From positions 2,914,001 through 2,978,000 of the forward strand of contig NC_015388.1 of NCBI RefSeq assembly GCF_000195295.1: a stretch of DNA of 64,000 nucleotides. The letters run 5' to 3'. Position 1 is the first letter of the stretch; the number at the start of each line of letters is the position of its first letter. This DNA comes from Desulfobacca acetoxidans DSM 11109 (GTDB lineage: Bacteria > Desulfobacterota > Desulfobaccia > Desulfobaccales > Desulfobaccaceae). Position numbers and translations under genes: made by a program. Below the pieces are notes generated by a model, which saw nothing but the letters and a program-made list of their open reading frames with translations, searched no databases and was not told the DNA's origin. Of the stretch, positions 1-10,213 are shown piece by piece.

Positions 1-67
1 TGCCTAGATATTTCTGCAGAGTCCTGGCCTTGGCCGGGGATTCAACGATGAGTAATGATTTGGTCAT
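1..67 (-). CDS. topA: DNA topoisomerase I, N-terminal fragment (cut by window edge)
   Basis: The reverse strand from 67 reads MTKSLLIVESPAKARTLQKY, the hallmark N-terminus of type IA topoisomerase (Toprim domain, with the catalytic Glu in the IVESPAKA motif). Only 22 codons lie in the window and the gene continues beyond base 1. It follows dprA on the same strand after a gap of about 110 bp. The dprA-topA order is very common in bacteria, which supports both calls. TopA relaxes negative supercoils. Confidence 0.9.
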   Translation of the reverse strand, partial: MTKSLLIVESPAKARTLQKYLG

Positions 68-178
68 ATAGTATCACTTAAATTTTAAACATTTATGAAG
101 CACCGGTGCTCCCGCCGGTATCCCGACGCCCGGATGCCTCCACTATTATTTAACCGAAAACGGCGGATTATATGGCTC

Positions 179-1285
179 TTAGTCGGCCAGGAGAAAAAAC
201 TTCCCGGGCAGTTCCCGCACCAATCCCTGAAGTTCCAACAGGGTCAGGCGGCTCATAACCTCTCCGGCGGCCAGCCCCGAGGTTCGAATAAGGTCATCCA
301 ACTGCACCGGAGCGTTGCTTAAGTGGGCAATGATCGGGTCTTCAATCCGGGCGGACGGGGTCGGGACCTTGGCCTCGGCCATCATAGGGCTGCTCCGGTG
401 CAAGGTAGTAAACTCATCAAGGATATCCGCTGCCGACTGAACTAATTTGGCGCCCTGTTGAATCCAACGATGCGGTCCGATACTCCCCGGCGAGTCGATG
501 GGACCCGGAACGGCAAAGACCTCTCGTCCCTGTTCCAGCGCATAATGAGCCGTAATATGAGCACCGCTCTGGCTGCCGGCCTCCACCACCACCACGCCGC
601 GAGACAGGCCGCTGATGATCCGGTTGCGAATCGGAAAATTTCTCCCTTCGGGCGCCGCCCCCAGAGGAAATTCGCTAACCAAAGCCCCGTTCTCGCTAAT
701 CTGCTGATATAATGCTTTATTTTCTTGTGGATAAATAACGTCTAAACCACAGCCCAAAACCGCCAGCGTGCGGCCGCCGGAGTCTAAAGCCCCCTGATGG
801 GCGGCAGTATCGATCCCCCGAGCCAGACCGCTGACAATGGTAACCTGATGTCGGCTGAGTTCAACAGCCAGCCGATGGCTGGTGCGGCGGCCATAATAAC
901 TCGGTTTGCGGCTGCCGATGATGGCTATGCCTGTCTCATCGGCCGGGCTGAGAGACCCTCTGACGTAAATAAACGGCGGGGCATAAGGAATATCCCGCAG
1001 CAGCACCGGAAACCGCACGTCCGAAAAGGTTATTACCTCCCCGCCCAATCTGACCAAGTGCTCCAGGGCGGCATCCCAGCGAGGCCAATCGTTGAAGTCG
1101 CAAATGGCCTGAGCTATGGCCGGACTGACCCCCTTGACCTGAATCAGCTCCTCATAAGGCGCTTGAAACACCAGGTCCGGGGAAGTAAAGCGCTTGAGCA
1201 GGCGGTGAAAGATCACTACCCCTAGTCCTGGTATGGAACGGAGGGCCATCCAGATTACCGTGCTGGCCGGTTCCACCATAGTCAA
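179..1285 (-). CDS. dprA: DNA-processing protein DprA (Smf)
   Basis: 368 aa. A helical N-terminal region with a helix-hairpin-helix-like segment is followed by the DprA Rossmann-like domain. Visible motifs are GSRKPSYYGRR, VSGLARGIDTAAH, GCGLDVIYP, SEFPLGA and FPIRNRIISGLS, then a C-terminal winged-helix-like region. DprA binds incoming single-stranded DNA and loads RecA in natural transformation. The first possible start is TTG (1285), overlapping the TGA of the upstream GTPase gene as TTGA; an ATG at 1279 is an alternative. It lies between the GTPase gene and topA and is probably co-transcribed with them. Confidence 0.95.
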   Translation of the reverse strand: MTMVEPASTVIWMALRSIPGLGVVIFHRLLKRFTSPDLVFQAPYEELIQVKGVSPAIAQAICDFNDWPRWDAALEHLVRLGGEVITFSDVRFPVLLRDIPYAPPFIYVRGSLSPADETGIAIIGSRKPSYYGRRTSHRLAVELSRHQVTIVSGLARGIDTAAHQGALDSGGRTLAVLGCGLDVIYPQENKALYQQISENGALVSEFPLGAAPEGRNFPIRNRIISGLSRGVVVVEAGSQSGAHITAHYALEQGREVFAVPGPIDSPGSIGPHRWIQQGAKLVQSAADILDEFTTLHRSSPMMAEAKVPTPSARIEDPIIAHLSNAPVQLDDLIRTSGLAAGEVMSRLTLLELQGLVRELPGKFFLLAD

Positions 1286-3531
1286 CCGACCTGAGAGGCG
1301 GCAGCCGCCAGGGCGGCGCTGGCAGTTTCAAGCTGCTCCAGGCGCCGGGCTAGATCAACTAACTGCTGACGCCGCTCCGCTTTCTGATGGCTTTGTTCCG
1401 TGAGAGCCTCCTGGAAACCCTCAAAATCCAACAACAGCGCCGTCAGCGATGATTTCAGGGCACTTTCCTGACTCTGGGCCAGATGCTCCAGCAAGGGAAA
1501 GAAGTAGCGGAATTTTAATCCCTCGTTATAATCCAGGAGGCTGGCTGCCATTTCCCCCAGGGTCTGAGTTTTGATGGTTTGCAGCGCATCCGCCAGAGAG
1601 GCCCGGAGGCGGTCCGGCTTCGGTTTGGACGCCTGCTTGCGCCAGAGTTTTTTCAGACGCCCGAGGGCTTCGCCCACCAGGTTGATCCCGAAGCGCAGCA
1701 GGGCTTCGCTGCGGATCCGCCAACTGAGGCTGATCTCCAGAGAAAACAACTTGGGCTGGAGGGCTTCGGGTTTGGTCCACGGACTTGTTGCAACTCGCGG
1801 AGCCGTGGCCGGGATGCCCAAGCCCTCGATCTCCTGATAATAGAGGTTGAGGGCGTCTTGCAGGGGACTCAAGAGCGGCTCCAAAACCTGGGTCAGCCGC
1901 TTTTGCAGCCACTCTTCTTGCAATCTGATAAAATCCAGGATTTTCAGGTTAATCTCTTCCGTCAAAAACAATAGCAAGCGCTGCTGAAAAGTTTGATAAA
2001 CCAGATAAACCCCGGACATAAAGGCGGAAACCTGCTCACCGATCTCCAGGGTCTCCAGGCTGCCCTCATAGTTCTCAATAAAACGGGTTATAATAGGACC
2101 AATATCCCCATGCCGGAAGTCAAAAAATCTATCCAACCGCTGCCGCAGCTCAAGTTTAAGTTCTTGCACCCCCCCCTGCATCGCTGATCCCAGGCTGGAC
2201 ATCAGGCTTTCCAGTGGCCACCGCCGCCGTTCCAGGCGCTCACGGGCCGTCTGGAAGGCGGCGACGTTGTCACTGAGAAAAGCATTCTGCAGCGCAATCC
2301 ATTCTCTCACTCCTTGGGAGACGGTTTGCAGTTGTCCCAGACTGCCGGAGAGGAGCAGCCTCGTCTGCCGGTTGGCCAACATCTCCCGAAGATACCCTTC
2401 AAATCGGGCCGCCTCGTTCCGGGAAAATTCCGTGCTAGCGGCGTCGCTTTCCCAGGTCAGGAGCTTGCCCAAGTCCTTGGGAGTGAGGGATACACCCTGT
2501 TGCTTCAGGCGATTTAACAGATTATCCAAAGCAGAAAAAGCAAAGACTGGCGGTTCGGCTTGAAAGGCCGCCAGTTCCCGCTGCCAGCGCTGAACCAACT
2601 TCTGAGCCGCCGTTGCATCTTCCAGTTCGTTCAGGTCCAGGTTGATCACAAAAACACAGTTATCCCACAAACGCATCCGCTTCAAGTCGGTCAGGAACTT
2701 GTAATCCGCCTGACGCAGCCCCACCCGCGAGCTGATGACGTAAATGACCAGGTCAGCGCCGATGAGATAGTTCTGCACCTGGGCCAAATGCTGGGGGATC
2801 GGGGAGTCGCTGCCCTGACAATCTCCCAACTCCATTCCCTGGGCCGGCCAGGGAAATGGCGCCGTCAGGCGGGCATCCCGGAGATACACCGCTAAAGCTT
2901 CGTGGGCCACCATCTGCTGGTGCCTAACCACCTGGTCTTCGCTGAGCTCCAGCCTCTGTCTGCCTTCATCCAAAAATTCCTGGATAGAGGAATAGCCTTC
3001 CAGAAAAGATTGCACCAGGACATAATTCTTATCCATCATATCCTGGCTGAGGAGCTGGTCTTGATTGACCTGGGCCAGGACGCCGACCAACAGTTCCCGG
3101 TCCGCCTGACGTCGGATATCGAAAGCCCCCTTTCTCTCCAGCAGCATAGGGCTGGGAAAGAAGCTCAGGGCGCTGTTGAGTTCGCCATTAACCTCCTCCC
3201 AATTCTTGAAGAGCAGCAAGGCCTGGAGACGGCTGCCCGATTCGACCCGGGTGATCATCGCCGTGACGATGCCCGCTCCTCGCTTGAGCAGGTCCCGACC
3301 CAGCAGGGAATTGATCAATGTGCTCTTCCCCGATTTGACCGTCCCCACCACCGCCACTCGGCAACGGTCTTCGCTGAAATGAGTCTGCAGATTCTCCAGA
3401 ATCCGGCGCCAATGTTCCGCCTGCTGGGTACCGCCGGGGAAAAGAGCGGCCAACTCCAGGATGAGCGCGCTCAACACCTCGACCTGGCCGCTAAGGTTTG
3501 TCTTCACATCAATTGTTCGGGGATCGTGCAC
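1282..3531 (-). CDS. dynamin-like GTPase (bacterial dynamin superfamily)
   Basis: 749 aa with a GTG start. The P-loop GTVKSGKS (residues 63-70) precedes the typical dynamin-family TLINSLLG. A G3-like DCQG lies in the stretch before the hydrophobic YLIGADLVIYVISS, and a G4-like NLD in FVINLDLNE. The rest is long, helical and Gln/Glu/Arg/Leu-rich, as in bacterial dynamin-like proteins that remodel or tether membranes. It overlaps dprA by 4 bp and follows yajC by 73 bp. Its cellular role cannot be read from sequence. A link to yajC or dprA is only positional. Confidence 0.8.
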   Translation of the reverse strand: MHDPRTIDVKTNLSGQVEVLSALILELAALFPGGTQQAEHWRRILENLQTHFSEDRCRVAVVGTVKSGKSTLINSLLGRDLLKRGAGIVTAMITRVESGSRLQALLLFKNWEEVNGELNSALSFFPSPMLLERKGAFDIRRQADRELLVGVLAQVNQDQLLSQDMMDKNYVLVQSFLEGYSSIQEFLDEGRQRLELSEDQVVRHQQMVAHEALAVYLRDARLTAPFPWPAQGMELGDCQGSDSPIPQHLAQVQNYLIGADLVIYVISSRVGLRQADYKFLTDLKRMRLWDNCVFVINLDLNELEDATAAQKLVQRWQRELAAFQAEPPVFAFSALDNLLNRLKQQGVSLTPKDLGKLLTWESDAASTEFSRNEAARFEGYLREMLANRQTRLLLSGSLGQLQTVSQGVREWIALQNAFLSDNVAAFQTARERLERRRWPLESLMSSLGSAMQGGVQELKLELRQRLDRFFDFRHGDIGPIITRFIENYEGSLETLEIGEQVSAFMSGVYLVYQTFQQRLLLFLTEEINLKILDFIRLQEEWLQKRLTQVLEPLLSPLQDALNLYYQEIEGLGIPATAPRVATSPWTKPEALQPKLFSLEISLSWRIRSEALLRFGINLVGEALGRLKKLWRKQASKPKPDRLRASLADALQTIKTQTLGEMAASLLDYNEGLKFRYFFPLLEHLAQSQESALKSSLTALLLDFEGFQEALTEQSHQKAERRQQLVDLARRLEQLETASAALAAAASQVG

Positions 3532-3604
3532 GGTCAGCTTTCCGCACCTGAGGTTGAGGAATTGTCTATTGATTTAACGAACAGTTGCCAGCAGCACCTT
3601 CGAC

Positions 3605-6201
<2,597 letters not shown>

Positions 6202-6210
6202 TAAAAGGGG

Positions 6211-6241
6211 ATTATAAACCTAAAAGAACATGAAAAGTCAA
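6211..6241 (-). promoter_or_regulatory. probable sigma-70 promoter of queA-tgt-yajC
   Basis: On the minus strand TTGACT (6241-6236) and TATAAT (6216-6211) are separated by 19 bp. This spacing is slightly long but the -10 is perfect. The predicted start site is about 6204, three bases before the queA ATG, suggesting a leaderless or near-leaderless message. Confidence 0.45.
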
Positions 6242-6327
6242 TAACGAAAATGTTATACTTAACTATCGCTGCAATCCTGGCATACGATCATCCTGGCGGT
6301 GGAACTCTCTGCCGCGTCGAGGCCGTT

Positions 6328-6507
6328 ATGATTAATATCCCCTTATGTGTTTTTTGTAAGAATTTCCATAAGCATACCCTTGAGATGGACACCATGACCT
6401 GCAAAGCGTTCCCGGATGGCATTCCCTTTATCATCCTCAGCAACGAAATGCCTCATTATGACCTGTGGGAAGAACAGGTGGAGGATTGCGTGTACGAACC
6501 GGAATAG
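6328..6507 (+). CDS. small Cys-containing conserved protein, possible metal binder
   Basis: 59 aa beginning MINIPLCVFCKNFHK. Seen: CxxC near the N-terminus, a third Cys in MTCKAFPDGIP, and a fourth in EDCVYEPE. The pattern CxxC...CxAFPxGIPxxI...H...FEP resembles a family of small uncharacterised bacterial proteins, recalled rather than searched. The frame is open upstream to an ATG at 6250, but GAGG five bases before the ATG at 6328 and the family-like N-terminus decide the start. Function unknown. Divergent from queA. Confidence 0.7.
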   Translation: MINIPLCVFCKNFHKHTLEMDTMTCKAFPDGIPFIILSNEMPHYDLWEEQVEDCVYEPE

Positions 6508-6544
6508 CCCAAGAATTCTATCCCTCGGATTAGTCCAAAATATC

Positions 6545-6573
6545 TTGACAGGGCCTTTACGAAACCTTATCAT
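6545..6573 (+). promoter_or_regulatory. strong sigma-70 promoter of the Cys-rich peptide unit
   Basis: A perfect TTGACA (6545-6550) and TATCAT (6568-6573) are separated by exactly 17 bp. The predicted start is about 6580, leaving a leader of about 67 nt before the peptide ATG at 6647. It is among the best-looking promoters in the window. Confidence 0.7.
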
Positions 6574-6646
6574 ATAGGCAATCTGTTGCACGAAGTAACA
6601 GTTACCGGCTTTTTAACCTCAAATACTCCAAGAAGGAGAAAAGATC

Positions 6647-6709
6647 ATGAAGATCATAAAAGTGGCCAAATCTGCCCGCGGTCTGTGCAAGTGTAAAAAA
6701 GCCTGCTAA
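6647..6709 (+). CDS. 20-residue Cys-rich basic peptide
   Basis: ATG (6647) to TAA (6707-6709) encodes MKIIKVAKSARGLCKCKKAC: 20 aa, six Lys and one Arg, no acidic residue, three Cys as CxC plus a C-terminal Cys. A good Shine-Dalgarno AGAAGGAG lies 8 nt before the ATG. A consensus promoter (6545-6573) and a hairpin terminator (6736-6758) bracket it as a unit of about 180 nt. It could be a secreted or modified peptide, a small metal-binding peptide, or a Cys-codon leader peptide. I know no family for it. That it is a real translated gene is inference from the signals around it. Confidence 0.6.
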   Translation: MKIIKVAKSARGLCKCKKAC

Positions 6710-6735
6710 CGGATCTAAAATCCAAACACTGCCAA

Positions 6736-6758
6736 AGGACGCTTCGGCGTCCTATTTT
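6736..6758 (+). terminator. Rho-independent terminator of the peptide unit
   Basis: Perfect 7-bp stem AGGACGC/GCGTCCT closed by a TTCG tetraloop (6743-6746), followed by ATTTT. The UUCG loop makes the hairpin especially stable. It lies 27 bp after the peptide stop. Confidence 0.8.
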
Positions 6759-6776
6759 AATAAGCAGTCGGGCAGA

Positions 6777-7292
6777 AATGATATCGCAGTCCGGCCACCA
6801 GGGCAATCCTTGAACTTCTCAAATCAGAAGGATGACGTCCTGATATTGACACAGACAGGATTGGAGATTATAATTACACTCAAATAAAGCAAGCCGTTGA
6901 TTCCCCCCATATATTAATCAGCTCAGAATAACTAGGAAAGATACTCTGTTTTTCAAGGTGTGTTTATTCATTTAAGAACCGACGCCAGGAAAGACAACCA
7001 GGGTGCCATTGTTTGTGTCCTTGTCAACGGATAACGTGGCTTTTAGGCGCCAACGCTTGGCTATCTCAAGATACACCGGATAACCTTGAGGAGGAGGGCA
7101 ACCCGGTCTAAACTTGGTGGCGCTAAATCTATACCAACGAGAGTTTCAGGGAGCGAGGCTGAAATGAGGTTTTACCGGATAGCGGCTGCTGTCATCTTGA
7201 ATGCCGTGAAGTATCTTAACTTCTTGGCAATCTAATTTCTTCTCGAAACTTGAAACCCACAACTATATAGGCACAAGGAGTTTTGTGAGACT
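6777..7292. other. intergenic stretch before the polysaccharide locus
   Basis: No convincing intact gene. It holds a decayed minus-strand reading frame (6972-7145). An imperfect inverted repeat (TGCCGTGAAGT and ACTTCTTGGCA, about 7201-7230) lies some 60 bp before the aminotransferase ATG and could be a leader hairpin. The motif TCTCGAAACTTGAAACC near 7245 recurs in variant form near 10185 and, inverted, near 63585. The SD for the next gene is ACAAGGAG. Confidence 0.4.
6972..7145 (-). pseudogene. decayed reading-frame remnant
   Basis: Between a stop at 7146-7148 and TAA at 6972-6974 the minus strand encodes 57 sense codons without a Met, including QGYPVYLEIAKRWRLKATL and SVDKDTNNGTLVVFPGVGS. 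The composition looks like real protein rather than noise, but there is no start and upstream frames are broken. Probably the 3' end of a lost gene. Family not recognised. Confidence 0.3.
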
Positions 7293-8420
7293 ATGTCAGA
7301 TAAAATTGACTTTATCGACCTGAAGACCCAACAACAGAAGATCTATCCCTCTTTAATGAACCGGATTCAGCGGGTCCTGGAACATGGCCAGTATATCATG
7401 GGCCCCGAGATCAAGGAATTGGAAGAGAAGCTGGCGGCCTATGTGGGAGTCAAGCATGCCGTTACCTGTTCCTCCGGCACCGATGCCCTGCTAATGCCCC
7501 TCATGGCTTATGGTGTGGGGCCGGGTGATGCGATTTTTACCTCACCTTTTACCTTTATCGCTACCGCCGAAGTCATTCAGATACTCGGGGCCACCCCGGT
7601 TTTTGTTGATATCGATCCCCGAACCTTTAATATGAATCCTGAGTTATTGGCCCAGGCTATCGCGAACCTGGCAAAGAACCCCGGAACCGCCCATCTCAAA
7701 CCCAAAGGCGTCATGCCGGTGGATCTCTTCGGCCAGCCTGCCGATTATGACCAGATAAATGCCATCGCCCGGCAACACGGCCTCTTTGTCCTCGAAGACG
7801 CCGCCCAATCTTTCGGTGCTACCTATAAGGGCCGAAAAGCGTGCTCCCTGGCGGACTGTGCGGCAACCTCCTTTTTCCCGGCCAAGCCCCTGGGCTGCTA
7901 TGGCGATGGCGGTGTGGTCTTTACTGATAGTGCTGAGCTCGCCGATACCCTGCGTTCCATTAGGGTGCACGGCAAAGGCAAGGATAAGTATGACAATATC
8001 CGCATCGGTCTCAATGGCCGGATGGATACCCTGCAGGCCGCTATTGTCCTGGCAAAGATGGAAGTATTCGCGCAGGAAGTAATCGACCGCCAGAAAGTGG
8101 CCGAACGATATAGCCGGTTGCTTCAAGATATAGTAAAAGTTCCCTTTGTGGCGCCTGAGTGTACCTCGGTCTGGGCTCAGTACTCGGTCTTGAGCGATCG
8201 CAAGGCCCAGTTACAGCAAAAACTCAAAGACGCCGGCGTGCCTACCGCCGTCTATTACCCTTTGCCCCTGCATTTACAAGGCGCCTTTGCCCATCTCGGA
8301 TGTCAGCCCGGCGATTTTCCGGTAAGTGAAGAATCCTCCAGATTGATCTTCAGTCTGCCCATGCACCCCTACCTGAGCGATACCATTCAGGACCGGATCA
8401 TTTCGGCCTTTAAAGGATGA
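7293..8420 (+). CDS. DegT/DnrJ/EryC1/StrS sugar aminotransferase (WbpE-like)
   Basis: 375 aa PLP enzyme of fold type I that makes an amino sugar nucleotide. Seen: CSSGTDALLMPL near residue 60, SPFTFIATAE, FVDIDPRTFNMNP, EDAAQSFGA (169-177) stacking the cofactor, SFFPAKPLGCYGDGG with the Schiff-base Lys198, and GLNGRMDTLQAAI. It resembles WbpE-type transaminases that aminate a UDP-3-keto-GlcNAc uronic acid. The neighbouring WbpI-like epimerase gene fits such a pathway, but WbpA, WbpB and WbpD homologues are not in the window. Substrate therefore inferred. SD ACAAGGAG. Confidence 0.9.
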   Translation: MSDKIDFIDLKTQQQKIYPSLMNRIQRVLEHGQYIMGPEIKELEEKLAAYVGVKHAVTCSSGTDALLMPLMAYGVGPGDAIFTSPFTFIATAEVIQILGATPVFVDIDPRTFNMNPELLAQAIANLAKNPGTAHLKPKGVMPVDLFGQPADYDQINAIARQHGLFVLEDAAQSFGATYKGRKACSLADCAATSFFPAKPLGCYGDGGVVFTDSAELADTLRSIRVHGKGKDKYDNIRIGLNGRMDTLQAAIVLAKMEVFAQEVIDRQKVAERYSRLLQDIVKVPFVAPECTSVWAQYSVLSDRKAQLQQKLKDAGVPTAVYYPLPLHLQGAFAHLGCQPGDFPVSEESSRLIFSLPMHPYLSDTIQDRIISAFKG

Positions 8421-8703
8421 AAGATTCGCACAAGACATAAATTCCAAGGTCTTGCGATGAGTTCACTCTACCATTAATGTATATCATGCTAGCATTACCC
8501 TGCAAATCCCCCCGTCTTGAGGGGAGAGACTCAAGGCGAGGGGGGAGACGGACTTTTTTTACGAGTTCACATGTTCTCCCGAACACAACGAAGCACAAAA
8601 ACAGAGACGTAGAGGCGTAGAGGCGTAGGGTAGGCATTGCCCACCCTACAAATACATTCTGTTTTTATACAAGTTCATTTGTTAATAAAGTGGATCAAAT
8701 CCC
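8421..8703. repeat. intergenic stretch with dispersed-repeat fragments
   Basis: No gene. It contains a copy of the recurring motif CATGTTC...GAACACAACGAAGCA (8572-8602), found again at about 25745, 28980, 57100, 58715, 60670 and 61310. It also has a hairpin, GTAGGGTAGG...CCCACCCTAC (8626-8650), and a purine-rich tract around 8515-8550. Such fragments are the flanking arms of the repeat families described elsewhere in this window. Confidence 0.5.
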
Positions 8704-9864
8704 GTGAAATTGATTTCTATCATCGGCGCCCGTCCCCAGTTTATCAAAGTCGCACCTCTGGTGCCCGTCCTCGCTCAAACGGGGCTCAATCATCAACTGG
8801 TACATACCGGACAACACTATGATTATGAGATGTCCAAGATCTTCTTTGATGAACTGGGCCTGCCCGAACCGGCCTACCATCTGGGGGTAGGATCAGGCAG
8901 TCACGGGAGCCAAACCGGCGAAATACTGAAACGCACTGAAGCTGTCCTCATTCAGGAGAAACCGGACTGGGTCCTGGTCTATGGAGACACCAACTCGACC
9001 CTGGCCGGTTCCCTGGCGGCAGTCAAACTCCATCTTCCCCTGATCCATATAGAGGCCGGGCTGCGCAGTTTCAACCGGCGCATGCCCGAAGAGATTAATC
9101 GTCTGCTTACCGATCATATCTCGACCCTGCTTTCCTGCCCTACCGAAACGGCAGTAAACAACCTGAGGGCGGAAGGATTTACCAATATTATCAATGAGGG
9201 GCACCTTATTCCCGCTTCTTTCCCGAACGGCGCCTCGATACCTGCTGCCCCCGCAGTCGCCAATACCGGGGACGTTATGTACGATGCCTATCTTCTCTGC
9301 CGGGAGATCGCTGCCCAACACGACAATGCTCTGGAGCAATTTGACCTCATTCCGCAGGAGTACTTCCTGGCTACAGTCCATCGGGCGGAAAATACTGACG
9401 ACCCCACCTTGTTGGAACATATTATTAATGCCTTCTGCATCCTGAGCCAACATTTTCCGGTAATCTGGCCGGTTCATCCACGCACGAAGAAGTCCTTGCT
9501 TGAATCGGGCCTGAATGATATAAATAAACAATTTTCCCGTTTACACCTCATCAAACCTTTAGGCTACTTTGAGATGCTCAACTTGGAGCGCCACGCCCGA
9601 GCCATCCTGACCGATTCCGGCGGCGTCCAAAAAGAAGCTTTCTTTGCCCGCGTCCCTTGCATCACCCTGCGGCCGGAAACAGAATGGCTGGAAACCGTCA
9701 CGGGCGGGTTTAATGTCTTGGCTGGAGCGGATACCGAGATGATTGTTTCCCTGGCCTTGAAACCTCGCAATCTTGATCAACATTACCAACCCTATGGAAA
9801 TGGCGACGCAGGCAAAAAGGTCCTTGCCTGTATGTCAGTATGGTCCGGAAAACATGCTTGCTAA
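8704..9864 (+). CDS. UDP-GlcNAc 2-epimerase, non-hydrolysing (WecB/WbpI family)
   Basis: 386 aa. Family signatures: IIGARPQFIKVAPL, LVHTGQHYDYEMS, VYGDTNSTLAG, HIEAGLRSFNRRMPEEINR with catalytic acids, ATVHRAENTDD with catalytic His, HPRTKKSL, and LTDSGGVQKEAFF. Overall closer to WbpI-like enzymes than the second copy at 19288. An unusual insert of about 20 residues (around GHLIPASFPNGAS) precedes the conserved GDVMYDAY. The C-terminal tail after NGDAGKKVL is atypical. Probable product: a ManNAc-type sugar nucleotide for the polysaccharide. Confidence 0.92.
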   Translation: MKLISIIGARPQFIKVAPLVPVLAQTGLNHQLVHTGQHYDYEMSKIFFDELGLPEPAYHLGVGSGSHGSQTGEILKRTEAVLIQEKPDWVLVYGDTNSTLAGSLAAVKLHLPLIHIEAGLRSFNRRMPEEINRLLTDHISTLLSCPTETAVNNLRAEGFTNIINEGHLIPASFPNGASIPAAPAVANTGDVMYDAYLLCREIAAQHDNALEQFDLIPQEYFLATVHRAENTDDPTLLEHIINAFCILSQHFPVIWPVHPRTKKSLLESGLNDINKQFSRLHLIKPLGYFEMLNLERHARAILTDSGGVQKEAFFARVPCITLRPETEWLETVTGGFNVLAGADTEMIVSLALKPRNLDQHYQPYGNGDAGKKVLACMSVWSGKHAC

Positions 9865-10213
9865 TCTTCCCGGCGTCTTCCTTAAATTCCGGGAAATGAC
9901 TTTTTGCCAGCCCATTAGGTGTTGGAATTTTATAGATTAAAATTGACATTTATTAAGAAAAGCTCCATATATAATGATGTTTTATTTATTATTATAATTT
10001 TTTAATTTAATATATTTAAAAGTTTTTCATCCTGGTTTAGAAAAACATTAGCGTCATCCATATCTATCGGATAACTGATTGTCTTGTTTTCAAAAGTACC
10101 TGCGAACCGCGAAGATCGCCTCTAGCAGGTCACTGTTTGCTGCGACCCCGGCAGATTTTGTTAGAGGCTCAGTTAATCTCAAAACTCAAATTTGAAACTC
10201 GAAACTAAATTCC
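9865..10213. other. AT-rich leader region upstream of the Wzz-like gene
   Basis: No gene seen. TTGACA at 9943-9948 with AT-rich -10 candidates (CATATA 9966-9971 or TATATA 9968-9973) could start transcription toward 10214, with a leader of about 230 nt. A possible long stem CCTCTA...TAGAGG brackets about 10119-10167. No Shine-Dalgarno sequence is visible before the ATG at 10214. Confidence 0.35.
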
